DNA of 44,665 nucleotides from Streptomyces chilikensis (lineage in GTDB: Bacteria > Actinomycetota > Actinomycetes > Streptomycetales > Streptomycetaceae), in the NCBI RefSeq assembly GCF_001642695.1, contig NZ_LWCC02000005.1, forward strand, positions 100,317 to 144,981. Reading direction: 5' to 3'. This document shows positions 34,254-44,510 of this stretch, in pieces (position 1 is the first letter of the stretch; each line of letters opens with the position of its first letter). The position numbers and the translations under genes were made by a program. A model generated the notes under the pieces. That model had not been told where the DNA came from. It worked only from the letters and a program-made list of their open reading frames with translations, and made no database searches.

Positions 34254-34850
34254 TCACGCCGTCGCAGGTGCCCTCTCGGCTGCGGAACGGCGTTTCCCGT
34301 ACGCGACGGTCAGCACGCCCAGCAGTGGCCCCCACAGGGTCAGCGGCGCGTAACACAGATAGAACCAGGCAGTTTCCCAGCCGCCGACTCGGCTGGGGTG
34401 GTCGGCCGGCAGGGCGCCACCTCGGACCGTGGTCCCCCTGATCTCGGAGACGACGAACAGAAGGGTGAACAGGAGGGTGAGGCTCGCGGCCCCGATGGTG
34501 GCCAGGAGGACGGCCACCCTTCTCGGAACCCGGCGGTCGCGAAGGAACGGGATCCAGCGCGGGAACACCTCACCCCAGTGGGCGATCAGACCGATCGCAG
34601 CGAAAGCGAAGACCTCGGACAGAACCGACAGGAAGACGACGTACATCCGTTCACCGAGTCCGCGGCCGTCGCCGAACGCGGCCGGGAGCCGCCAGATACT
34701 GGAAGGAAGGACGGCCAAGGGCACGGCGTAAGCCACGAGCCGAATCCGTCGTGACACTCCGGCAACGGGCTCGTGGGCCGTCCGCCATACGACGCGTAAG
34801 CGTCCGAGGGGGACGGTAGTGGATTCCTGGGCGTGCTGGAGCTGCTGCAT
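34254..34850 (-). CDS. Integral membrane protein, unknown function
   Basis: A 198-residue protein with four to five membrane helices: VAYAVPLAVLPSSIWRLPAA, MYVVFLSVLSEVFAFAAIGL, VAVLLATIGAASLTLLFTLL and WFYLCYAPLTLWGPLLGVLT. The N-terminus (MQQLQHAQEST) is hydrophilic and probably cytoplasmic. Similar proteins occur singly in actinomycetes as 'hypothetical membrane protein'. Its 3' end is 6 bp from the right 51-bp repeat. The ATG at 34850 has GGACCGCCC-type purines before it but no strong ribosome site. Confidence 0.75.
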   Translation of the reverse strand: MQQLQHAQESTTVPLGRLRVVWRTAHEPVAGVSRRIRLVAYAVPLAVLPSSIWRLPAAFGDGRGLGERMYVVFLSVLSEVFAFAAIGLIAHWGEVFPRWIPFLRDRRVPRRVAVLLATIGAASLTLLFTLLFVVSEIRGTTVRGGALPADHPSRVGGWETAWFYLCYAPLTLWGPLLGVLTVAYGKRRSAAERAPATA

Positions 34851-35593
34851 GGGCGGTCCTCGGCTTGGATGAACTGCTGTTCGACTGTTCAGTAAGGAAG
34901 ATCCCAGCCACGAGGGCTCCGAGCGTCACTCCGAAGGCCGACTCGGCTCCGGCTGACGGCCGATGAAGGGGTACGGCCGGGGAATGAGTAACGGCCTGTC
35001 GACGGTGCGGGTCAACGGATGGCCGTGAGGAAATCGACGTCCGCGAGCTCCTGGCCCTGGCTTGCGCGTTTCCCGCATGGTGAACCGTCACCGCAGTGGC
35101 GCCTCCGCGGAGCCGCCCTCATCGAATGACCGGGCTCACGCATCCACGGTTGCGCTTGACTGCTTTGTGCAGGATGCAAGCGTTCCGAGTCCTTTTCGGG
35201 AACGACTTCACGCTGCACCATTCGGCAGTGGGTTTTATGGGAGCAAGCAGGCAGGGCCCAGGCCGGCAAGGACCAGGCTCCGGTCACGGAGGTACACGGC
35301 TCCCCAGTGCTGGACCGTGCAGTCGACGGTGGCGTGCGCTCCTCTTGCCTGCAGACAGCACGACCCGCGAGAGCGGTAATGCACACGCGTGGGACATCGG
35401 GCGCGGGCAGGCTGCGTCATATGTTATGACTGACAGCCAATCAGGACGCTGCCTACACTGTGGCAGCGCCATCCACCCCAAGCGCCTCGACCGACCCGCC
35501 CCTTCTCGCGCGCACCCCGCACTTGTCCCGGCGTTCCGGCACGGCAGTGACCCGGCTCGGCGCGTCTTTCGCCTGTCACGAAGGAGTACAGCC
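34851..35593. other. 743-bp gap with no supported gene
   Basis: Frames on both strands overlap without any recognisable domain. The stretch near 35400-35430 (CATATGTTATGACTGAC) is unusually AT-rich for the region and probably holds a promoter for the nucleotidyltransferase gene. CTGTTCGACTGTTCAG near 34878 has two half-repeats of unknown meaning. Confidence 0.3.
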
Positions 35594-36037
35594 ATGTCTC
35601 GGGTTGTCGGCTACGCCTCAGGGGTTTTCGATCTCTTCCACATAGGTCACCTCAACCTGCTCAGACACGCCAAGGCACAGTGCGACCATTTGGTGGCCGG
35701 CGTACTCACCGACGAGGCGGCAGGCCACAAGGGCCACGCCCCCGTGGTACCGCTGACCGAACGAATGGAGATCGTGAGCGCCGTCAAGTACGTGGACGAG
35801 GCGATCGTCGACCACACCCTGGAGAAAATGGAGGCATGGAGGCAGGTCCGGTTCCACAAGCTCTTCAAGGGCGAGGACTGGAAGGGCACCGCCCGCGGCA
35901 GGCAGTGGGAGCGTGACTTTGCCGAAGTAGGTGTGGAAGTCGTCTACCTGCCGTACACGATGCACGTTTCAAGCACGAACCTTCGCCAATTGATCCAGAG
36001 CGTGATCGATGACGCCGACAGGCGGCTGGGTCAGTAA
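35594..36037 (+). CDS. Nucleotidyltransferase, cytidylyltransferase/TagD-like
   Basis: A 147-residue enzyme of the HxGH superfamily. YASGVFDLFHIGHLNLLRHA carries the HIGH nucleotide-binding motif (residues 17-20). The family's second motif is VVPLTERMEIVSAVKYVDEA, and FKGEDWKGTARGRQ resembles the third block. The C-terminal MHVSSTNLRQLI matches the conserved S-S-T/S-x-x-R motif of glycerol-3-phosphate and related cytidylyltransferases. Substrate could be glycerol-3-phosphate or another alcohol phosphate for teichoic-type wall polymers; sequence alone cannot decide. The start is well supported by AAGGAG. No polymer genes lie nearby. Confidence 0.9.
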   Translation: MSRVVGYASGVFDLFHIGHLNLLRHAKAQCDHLVAGVLTDEAAGHKGHAPVVPLTERMEIVSAVKYVDEAIVDHTLEKMEAWRQVRFHKLFKGEDWKGTARGRQWERDFAEVGVEVVYLPYTMHVSSTNLRQLIQSVIDDADRRLGQ

Positions 36038-36275
36038 GCTTCGCCACCAGGCCGACGAGAACTCAGCCGACGATCAGGAAAGCCGTAAGCGCGGTGTCCT
36101 GCCCGGTACCTTTTGACATTCCGGACACCGAAACGCTCGAAGAGGCATTGCCTGTCGCCTCCAGGCCGGTCCTCATCCGCGTCAGCGTCTCGGCTTGCGC
36201 ATTTCAGAGCTGCTGGGGACGCCCTTGCCCGTATCGGCCTTGGCGATGGTGAAGGCGGGCGAGCTGTGGACGCCG

Positions 36276-36307
36276 TTCCGGCGGAGGAGCATTCCGGCGG
36301 AGGAGCA
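36276..36307 (+). repeat. Perfect tandem duplication of 16 bp
   Basis: TTCCGGCGGAGGAGCA is repeated twice in direct succession, just before the transposase remnant. It probably arose by slippage. Confidence 0.8.
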
Positions 36308-36320
36308 TCGCCGACGGAGG

Positions 36321-36500
36321 TCATACGCCCGCAAGGGCATCGAGTCCTCCACGCGGTTCGACCGATGCCGCCGGGTCGTCGGGAGAACGGTCTTCTGACT
36401 CGCGGGACGCCGAAGGTTGCGCTGCCGCTACGAGCGCAGGCTCGGGCACTTCCTGGCCTTCACCGGCACAGCCGCGGCCCTCGTCGGCTCATCACGTGAA
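36321..36500 (+). pseudogene. IS5-family transposase C-terminal remnant
   Basis: The piece reads YARKGIESSTRFDRCRRVVG and RTVF, then stops. In the next frame it continues RCRYERRLGHFLAFTGTAAA with LVG. Intact relatives have IARKGIESSxRLGRHRWVVERTVSWLxGCRRL followed by RYERxxxHFLAFxxxAAALI. The catalytic Glu region (VVE) has become VVG. The N-terminal part is not recognisable upstream. Confidence 0.75.
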
Positions 36501-36680
36501 ACGACGCCCGAGCCCTGCTCAGCGGGTCCGCGCCTCGCGCGGCCGGGTTTTCCGCCGCCCCGCCAATACCGAGCCGTTCGGGATGCCGGTCTGTCGCTGA
36601 AGGATGCGACGGGACGGTTTACCGTGGAAGAAATAGACCAATTATTCAATTTCTTTCATTTTGAGCCTCAAGGGGTCACG
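36501..36680. other. Promoter region of the band-7 gene
   Basis: The last 70 bp are markedly AT-rich for this genome (AATTATTCAATTTCTTTCAT at about 36637-36656). This suggests a promoter or a foreign-derived junction upstream of the band-7 gene. Confidence 0.4.
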
Positions 36681-37598
36681 ATGATCGAGGAACTGCTGAT
36701 GGTGGGCGGGTCGCTGGGGGCCGTCGGCGCGGTATATCTGGCTGCGGCGGTGCGGGTCGTCAAACAGTACGAGCGGGGTGTCGTCTTCCGTCTGGGAAGG
36801 CTTCGGACCCCGGCACGCGAGCCGGGTCTCACGCTGATCGTTCCGGCGGTGGACCGGCTGCGTAAGGTCAACATGCAGATCGTGACCCTGCCGGTGCCCG
36901 CGCAGGAGGGGATCACGCGCGACAACGTGACCGTGAGGGTGGACGCGGTCGTCTATTTCAAGGTCGTCGACGCGGCCGACGCGATCGTCCGGGTCGAGGA
37001 CTATCGTTTCGCCGTTTCCCAGATGGCACAGACGTCGCTGAGGTCCATCATCGGCAAGAGCGACCTCGACGACCTCCTGTCCAACCGGGAGAAGCTGAAT
37101 CAAGGCCTGGAGCTGATGATCGACAGCCCAGCGGTCGGGTGGGGCGTGCAGATCGACCGGGTCGAGATCAAGGACGTGTCCCTGCCTGAGAGCATGAAGC
37201 GCTCCATGGCCCGACAGGCCGAGGCGGCCCGGGACCGGCGAGCCCGCGTCATCAACGCCGACGCAGAGCTCCAGGCGTCGAAGAAGCTGGCCGAGGCGGC
37301 TCAGCAGATGGCCGACACCCCCTCCGCGCTCCAGTTGCGGCTGCTGCAGACGGTGGTGGCGGTGGCCGCCGAGAAGAACTCCACCCTCGTCCTGCCCTTC
37401 CCCGTGGAACTCCTCCGCTTCCTGGAGCGCGCCGCCCAGCCACAGGCTGCTGGAGCGGTCGGGCCGGTCACCAGGCCGACGACCATGGCGCCGCCGCCCA
37501 CCGCGACGGCGCCGGGCGAGGGGGCGGCGGAAAGCATTGTCGAGCGTCTGCGGGACCTTGCGGAGTATCCGCAGCGTGCGCAGGAGCGGGGCAGGTGA
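36681..37598 (+). CDS. SPFH/band-7 family protein (slipin/stomatin-like)
   Basis: A 305-residue protein. An N-terminal membrane segment (LLMVGGSLGAVGAVYLAAAV, residues 4-23) is followed by the band-7 domain: VKQYERGVVFRLGRLRTPAR, EPGLTLIVPAVDRLRKVNMQ, VTLPVPAQEGITRDNVTV, VDAVVYFKVVDAADAIVRVE. Then comes the coiled region with SMARQAEAARDRRARVINAD. The C-terminal 55 residues are a Pro/Ala-rich tail. Such proteins form membrane microdomains. ATG 36681 has AAGGGG upstream. No NfeD partner gene is next to it, unlike many slipins. Upstream sequence is AT-rich. Confidence 0.92.
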   Translation: MIEELLMVGGSLGAVGAVYLAAAVRVVKQYERGVVFRLGRLRTPAREPGLTLIVPAVDRLRKVNMQIVTLPVPAQEGITRDNVTVRVDAVVYFKVVDAADAIVRVEDYRFAVSQMAQTSLRSIIGKSDLDDLLSNREKLNQGLELMIDSPAVGWGVQIDRVEIKDVSLPESMKRSMARQAEAARDRRARVINADAELQASKKLAEAAQQMADTPSALQLRLLQTVVAVAAEKNSTLVLPFPVELLRFLERAAQPQAAGAVGPVTRPTTMAPPPTATAPGEGAAESIVERLRDLAEYPQRAQERGR

Positions 37599-37734
37599 GG
37601 CGCTTGACGGTGACGTTTCCTTGCGGCCGAGGCGGCTGCTGGTGAGGCCGGGGCGGGGGCGTCTGCGAGCTTTCCCGCTCCGCCTGGAACGTCACCGGGC
37701 CGACCGCGCGGCCCTCCGGGGGTGAAGCGGTTCT

Positions 37735-37938
37735 GCGGCGCCCGCCCGGCTTCCGCCCGTCGTGTACGTGCTCGCGCTGGGCACGTTCCCGATGGGCACC
37801 ACGGAGTTCGTCGTGGCCGGCACCGTCTTCGCCGCACTGCCCCTGATCCCCGCCACCGTCCTCGCCCTGAACCGCCGCCACCGACCTCGACGGCGTCCCG
37901 GCCGGCCACCAGGACACGGCCGACCGCAGGGGCCTGAA
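37735..37938 (+). pseudogene. MFS transporter collapsed by internal deletion
   Basis: VYVLALGTFPMGTTEFVVAG is the highly conserved first helix of Cmx/AraJ-type (DHA1) MFS efflux transporters. It runs directly into TVFAALPLIPATVLALNRRH, which matches a C-terminal end helix. The roughly 370 residues that normally separate these are absent, so one large deletion fused both ends. The gene is surely inactive. Confidence 0.75.
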
Positions 37939-38056
37939 GGTGCCCGGAGGGGCGAGGACGCGTATACGCGTGTGGGCACTCGGATGGGATGTCGCGCCGC
38001 CGCCCGGGACCGGCGGGTTCCGGGCGGCGGCGGGGTGGTGGGGCGTGATGTCCCGT

Positions 38057-39988
<1,932 letters not shown>

Positions 39989-40246
39989 GATCCGCGTATA
40001 CCTCTCAGGGTCGCAGGCGTGGGAACCGGAAGTGGTACGCGCCTACTCTAGATCGCCGCGAGGGGGCCGGGGGGCAGGACCGGTACGGCCGGACGGGCCG
40101 GCGCGAGTTCCCGGAGGTCCTTCCCCTCGCCGTCCCCGGGCCGCGGCCGCCGCTCCCCCGCGCCCCGCCCCTCGGCTGTTTCCCCGCTTCCGGCCACGGG
40201 TACCCGCCTGCGCACGCTCCCGTTCCGGCAGAGGGGACATGGTGGC

Positions 40247-42334
40247 GTGACAGTACGGATCGACCCCTTTGTGACGGCCGAACCGGAGCCCGGGGCCGGG
40301 GCCGGAGCCCTGCGGGTGACCTTCGCCTCGGGCCGTGCCGTACGGGTGGAGTGCTCCGTGCCCGTGGACGGCGTCCTGCGCCTGCGCACGGACGGCCTGC
40401 CCGGGCCGGGTGGCAGGAGCGGGCCGGACCGGGATCCGGAAGGGCCGTGCTCCCGCGCGACGGGTGCCGCCGATCCCGTCCTGCTGGACCTGCCGCACCG
40501 GCCGGCCCGGCTCGCCCGTGTCGCGGGAGGAACCGAGATCACCGGCCCGGGCGTGCGGGCGGTGTGGGAGTCCGGCAGGGACGGGGGCGGCGGCTCCCCG
40601 GGTCTGCGGTTCGGGGCCTTCCGGCGGTTCTGCGAGCCCGAGGGCGACACCCTCCCCTTCACCGCCGGCTGCCTGCTCGACGACGGCTGTCCGGCCGGAT
40701 GGGCGGAGACCGTCCACCTCGCTCCCGACTCCGCCGTCCACGGGGGCGGCGAGAGCTACCAGGGCCCCAACCTCCGTGGCCGTCACCGCGCGCTGCGGAA
40801 CGTCGAGGAGAACCGTGCGGCGGGCCGGGACTCCGCCTACCTGAACGTCCCTCTGCTGTGGTCGGACGCCGGCTGGGGGCTGTTCGCGCACGCGGGCGGG
40901 CCGGTGCGGGCGGACCTGGGCGCCACGCACGCGGAGGCGGCCCTGGTCGAGATCCGCAGCAGCGCCCTGGACCTGTTCCTCGTCTCCGGTGACGCCCCCA
41001 CCGTCCTCGCCCGGTACCGGGCGCTCACCGGCCGCCCGTACCGGCCTCCGGAGTGGGTCTTCGGGGTGTGGATGTGCCGCTCGTCCTACTTCACCGCGGA
41101 GGAGATGGTCCGCACGGCGGACGGTCTGCGGGAGGCCGGCTGCCCGGTCGGCCTCATGCACGTCGACGAGTGGGCGTCCGAGGCCGTCCTGGAGACCGCG
41201 TCGTGGAACACCGGCGCCGACCGCGACCGCTTCCCCGCCGGCTGGGCCCGCCCTCTCCACGAGAGGGGCATCCGCACCAGCCTGTGGATCAACCCCTACG
41301 TCGAGCAGGGCACCTCGCTCACCGACGACCTGGTCTCCCGCGGCTTCCTGCTCCTCGGCCCCGACGGCAGGCCGGTCCCCACCTCCGGCAACCCGCGGAC
41401 CTACCTGGTCGACTTCCTCAACGCCCGGGCCAGGCAGTGGTGGTGCGAACGGCTGGCCCGCACCCTGCGTGAGGAGGGTGCCTCGGCGGTGCTGGCCGAC
41501 TTCGGGGAGGAGATCCCGGAGGAGGCCGTCTTCGCGGACGGCAGCCGGGGCGTGGACCGGCGGGACACCTACGGTCTCTTCTACCAGGACACGGTGGTGG
41601 AGGCGGGCCGCAGGGTCCACGGCGACGCGTTCGTGTCCGTGCACCGGTCCGGCACGGCCGGGTCGCAGCGGACGGCCGTCCACTGGGCCGGTGACCTGCC
41701 GTCCACCTGGACGGGTCTGGTCTCCGCCGTGCGCGCCCTGCTGTCCATGTCGCTGAGCGGCTTCTCCGTCGTCGCCCACGACGCGGGCGGCTACTGGACC
41801 CCGGACTCGTTCGCCCGGGCCCACGAGCTGCGCCGGACCATGACTCCCGACGCCCTCCCCGCCGACGTGGAGCCGGAGTTGTACGGCAGGTGGGCGCAGT
41901 GGGCGGCGTTCTCGCCGGTGATGCGGTTCCACGGCATGGGCCGCCGCGAGCCGACGGCCTACCCCGAGCCGGTACGCGGTGCCGTCCTCGACGCCTGCCG
42001 CCTGCGGCCCCGGCTGAGCGGCTACCTGGCCGAGGCGGCCGGCGAGCCCCTGCCGCTGATGCGCCCGATGCCCCTGGCCGTGCCCGGCGACCGCGCCGCC
42101 CGTGACGCCGACCTGCAGTACCTGCTGGGCCCGGACGTGCTGGTCGCCCCGGTGCTCGAGCCGGGAGGCGAGCGCACGTTCTACGTCCCGTCCGGGGTGT
42201 GGCTGCCGCTGATGGGCTGCCCGCCGCTGCAGGGGCCGGGCTGGCGCACCGTGCTCTGCGCGGCCGACGAGTTCCCGGCGTACGTGCGCGCCGAACGCGG
42301 CGTCGACGGGGTGCTGACCGGCGCGAAGAGCTGA
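40247..42334 (+). CDS. Glycoside hydrolase family 31 (alpha-glucosidase/alpha-xylosidase type)
   Basis: A 695-residue cytoplasmic enzyme. After an N-terminal beta domain with galactose-mutarotase-like fold (1-250; VHGGGESYQGPNLRGR), the (beta/alpha)8 barrel runs from about 270. The nucleophile Asp418 lies in VLADFGEEI. Acid/base Asp483 lies in HWAGDLPSTW. Further GH31 blocks are EWVFGVWM, GLMHVDEW and SGFSVVAHDAGG. SPVMRFHG is also conserved. The pattern fits retaining alpha-glycosidases acting on glucosides or xylosides; the specificity cannot be fixed. There is no signal peptide, so it acts on imported sugars. GTG 40247 has AGGGGAC upstream. No transporter is adjacent. Confidence 0.93.
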   Translation: MTVRIDPFVTAEPEPGAGAGALRVTFASGRAVRVECSVPVDGVLRLRTDGLPGPGGRSGPDRDPEGPCSRATGAADPVLLDLPHRPARLARVAGGTEITGPGVRAVWESGRDGGGGSPGLRFGAFRRFCEPEGDTLPFTAGCLLDDGCPAGWAETVHLAPDSAVHGGGESYQGPNLRGRHRALRNVEENRAAGRDSAYLNVPLLWSDAGWGLFAHAGGPVRADLGATHAEAALVEIRSSALDLFLVSGDAPTVLARYRALTGRPYRPPEWVFGVWMCRSSYFTAEEMVRTADGLREAGCPVGLMHVDEWASEAVLETASWNTGADRDRFPAGWARPLHERGIRTSLWINPYVEQGTSLTDDLVSRGFLLLGPDGRPVPTSGNPRTYLVDFLNARARQWWCERLARTLREEGASAVLADFGEEIPEEAVFADGSRGVDRRDTYGLFYQDTVVEAGRRVHGDAFVSVHRSGTAGSQRTAVHWAGDLPSTWTGLVSAVRALLSMSLSGFSVVAHDAGGYWTPDSFARAHELRRTMTPDALPADVEPELYGRWAQWAAFSPVMRFHGMGRREPTAYPEPVRGAVLDACRLRPRLSGYLAEAAGEPLPLMRPMPLAVPGDRAARDADLQYLLGPDVLVAPVLEPGGERTFYVPSGVWLPLMGCPPLQGPGWRTVLCAADEFPAYVRAERGVDGVLTGAKS

Positions 42335-42410
42335 CCCGGGCCTCGCCCCGCCCCGGCGTCCTGCGTGACGGGCTGGGACAATCGAGTTCTTCGTACGAGG
42401 AGACTTCCCC

Positions 42411-42836
42411 TTGAGCACAGACACTCCGCCGGTCGCCGAGGGCGACGCCTTCTGGCAGGAGCGCCGGACCTGCTTCCTGACCACCTTCCGGCCCGACGGC
42501 ACACCTCACCTCGTTCCCGTCGGGGTCACCTACGACCCCGGGACCCGGATCGCCCGCGTCATCAGTGACGGCGGAAGCCGGAAGGTGCGCAACATCCGGG
42601 CCGCACTCGCCACCGGCGCGGAAGCCCGTGTCGCCGTGGGGCAGGTCGAGGGCCGGCGCTGGTGCACCCTGGAGGGCACGGCCGTCGTCAAGGACGACCC
42701 CGCCTCCGTCGCCGATGCCGTGTCCCGGTACGCCGACCGGTACAGGACCCCGCGGGTCAATCCGAACCGGGTCGTCATCGAGATCACCGTCACCCGCGCC
42801 ATGGGAACCGCCAGGCCCTCCGGCTTCGACGCCTAG
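42411..42836 (+). CDS. PPOX-class F420/FMN-dependent small oxidoreductase
   Basis: A 141-residue split-barrel flavin or F420-binding protein. The family blocks are TCFLTTFRPDGTPHLVPVG (residues 20-38), KVRNIRAALATGAEARVAVG and RWCTLEGTAVV, the last with the loop that contacts the cofactor. Such proteins (PPOX F420-dependent) reduce or bind small substrates using deazaflavin F420, which streptomycetes make. TTG is the start, with CGAGGAGA upstream. The stop is followed by a 177-bp gap before the convergent metallo-hydrolase gene. It may be cotranscribed with the GH31 gene (76 bp upstream), which is an inference. Confidence 0.88.
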   Translation: MSTDTPPVAEGDAFWQERRTCFLTTFRPDGTPHLVPVGVTYDPGTRIARVISDGGSRKVRNIRAALATGAEARVAVGQVEGRRWCTLEGTAVVKDDPASVADAVSRYADRYRTPRVNPNRVVIEITVTRAMGTARPSGFDA

Positions 42837-43013
42837 GAGCGGGTGTCCGTCCCCGGTCGCCTTCCCGGCCGCGGGCCCTCGTGGTCCGCCCGGTCGGCCG
42901 CGGGTACGGGCGTCCCGGCGCGGGCGGCGGCCGGGGGCGCCGGCGCGGGCGGCGCCCGCTCCCCGAGGCACTCCCGGTTCCTAAGCGTCCGCATCGCGCG
43001 GGGAGCGGGGTGT

Positions 43014-43802
43014 TCAGGCGCGCTGGATCCAGTCCGCGTCCAGGCGGTCGGCCAGGCCGGCGGCGGTGAACGCGGCCTCCAACTCGTCGCGGCCCTCGGT
43101 GAAGTGGGCCCAGCCGTCGTGGTGGACGGGGACGACGCGGCGGGCGCCGAGGATCCGGGTGGCTTCCGCGGCCTGGGCGCTGTCCAGGACGAGCAGCCCG
43201 CCGTCGAAGAGCATGGGGAAGCGGGGTGCTCCGGCGAACAGGACGGCGGTGTCCACGGCACCGAACCGCGCGGCGATCTCCCTGACCGCCGCGAGGGAGG
43301 CGTTGTCGCCGCTGACGTAGACGGTCGGCAGCCCCTGACCGGTCAGGACGAAGCCGACGACCTGGCCGGTGAACGGTTCGACCTTCTCGCGCGGGCCGGG
43401 GCCGTGGACGGCGGGAACACCGGTGACGGTGAGCGTGCCGCCGTCCGGGCGCTCCAGCTCGATCGACTCCCAGTCGGCGAGGCCCTTGGCCCTCTCGCCC
43501 AGGCGCTCGCCGCCGCCGGGGGTGGTGAGGGTGAGAGGGACGTCGGCGAGCAGAGCGCGGCCGGAGGTGTCGAGGTTGTCGGCGTGCTCGTCGTGCGAGA
43601 GCAGCACCACGTCGACGGGGCCGATGTCGGCGGGCGAGGTGGCGGCGGGCGTGGTCTTGACCAGGGTCGGACCGGGCGAGGGGTACTCGCCGGGACCGTC
43701 GAAGGTCGGGTCGGTCAGGAAGCGCAGGCCGCCGTACTCGAACAGGGCGGTCGGTCCGCCCAGGACGCGGACCGGGAACTGCTGGACATCGTGCCGGGAC
43801 AT
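43014..43802 (-). CDS. MBL-fold metallo-hydrolase, UlaG-like
   Basis: A 262-residue cytoplasmic hydrolase of the metallo-beta-lactamase superfamily. FEYGGLRFLTDPTFDGPG begins the beta-sandwich, and LLSHDEHADNLDTSGR is the HxxxxDN-type metal motif of UlaG-like enzymes. GVPAVHGPG and VYVSGDNAS are the further ligands. VVPVHHDGWAHFTEG is the last. Members often hydrolyse lactones or phosphodiesters. ATG 43802 has GGAG seven bases upstream. It is divergent from a CGNR-type regulator with paired TCACGGA boxes between them, so the two probably form a regulator-target pair. Confidence 0.92.
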   Translation of the reverse strand: MSRHDVQQFPVRVLGGPTALFEYGGLRFLTDPTFDGPGEYPSPGPTLVKTTPAATSPADIGPVDVVLLSHDEHADNLDTSGRALLADVPLTLTTPGGGERLGERAKGLADWESIELERPDGGTLTVTGVPAVHGPGPREKVEPFTGQVVGFVLTGQGLPTVYVSGDNASLAAVREIAARFGAVDTAVLFAGAPRFPMLFDGGLLVLDSAQAAEATRILGARRVVPVHHDGWAHFTEGRDELEAAFTAAGLADRLDADWIQRA

Positions 43803-43818
43803 GTCATCTCCTCGCTTC

Positions 43819-43879
43819 TCACGGATACATCACGCGTTTTCCGTGACACCCACGGTAAGCGGGGCTCACGGAAAAACGC
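43819..43879. promoter_or_regulatory. Divergent operator region with three TCACGGA boxes
   Basis: Boxes: TCACGGA at 43819-43825 (plus), its complement within GCGTTTTCCGTGA at 43834-43846 (minus), and TCACGGAAAAACGC at 43866-43879 (plus). The last two form an imperfect inverted repeat with one extra A. They lie between the metallo-hydrolase and the CGNR gene start codons (43802 and 43890), so they would overlap both promoters. Confidence 0.75.
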
Positions 43880-43889
43880 AATCGCTACC

Positions 43890-44510
43890 ATGAGAGTCAT
43901 GGACGAGACCCTGGCCGCCGACCTCACGAAGTCCGCCCTGCCTCCCGCCCCGGGCGCCGACCGCCACCGCTCGCTGGACTTCGCCGACACGGCCGCGACA
44001 CTCCCGGCCGGCCAGAGCTACGACCTGCTCGCCACGCCCGCCGCGGCCATGCGCTGGCTCGCCGGCCACGACCTGACCACCCCCGACGTGCGGCTGTACG
44101 AGGTGTGCGCCCGGCGGATGCGCACACTGCGCGGACACGTACGCGCCCTGTTCGCCGCGCGCGTCGACGGCACCGCGCCGTCCGAGGAGTCACTGCACGC
44201 CGTGAACGCGGCCCTGACCGCCGTGCCCACCGCTCCCCTGCTCGCCTGGGACGGCGCCCGGGGACCTCGGCGCGTCCAGGCGCACCCCACCGACCAGGCC
44301 GTCAACCACGCACTCGCGACCCTCGCGGCCGACGCCGCCGACCTGCTCACCGGCGCGGACGCCGACCGCCTCGCGGCCTGCGGCTCCGCGCCCTGCGACC
44401 GCTTCCTCCTGCGCACCCACGGCCGGCGCCACTGGTGCTCCACCCGTTGCGGCGACCGCGCCCGCGCCGCCCGCGCCTACGCCCGCCGCGGCGGCGGCAC
44501 AGGGAACTGA
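43890..44510 (+). CDS. CGNR zinc-finger regulator (ABATE + CGNR)
   Basis: A 206-residue protein. The N-terminal ABATE domain (about 28-150; RHRSLDFADTAATL, LYEVCARRMRTLRGHVRALF) is followed by a CGNR zinc finger at about 158-200. Here the zinc finger appears as ACGSAPCDRFLLRTHGRRHWCSTRCGDRARAARAYAR, condensed: Cys at the CGSAPC pair and at the WCSTRC pair. In place of the usual 'CGNR' the last pair is followed by GDRAR. Such proteins act as ligand-responsive regulators. ATG 43890 or 43899 (MDETLAADLT). It is divergent from the MBL-fold gene. Confidence 0.9.
   Translation: MRVMDETLAADLTKSALPPAPGADRHRSLDFADTAATLPAGQSYDLLATPAAAMRWLAGHDLTTPDVRLYEVCARRMRTLRGHVRALFAARVDGTAPSEESLHAVNAALTAVPTAPLLAWDGARGPRRVQAHPTDQAVNHALATLAADAADLLTGADADRLAACGSAPCDRFLLRTHGRRHWCSTRCGDRARAARAYARRGGGTGN

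Noticed and set aside
32954-34441. A 495-codon plus-strand frame
   Set aside because: It covers the TMEM175 gene in the wrong frame and has low-complexity Arg/Gly composition.
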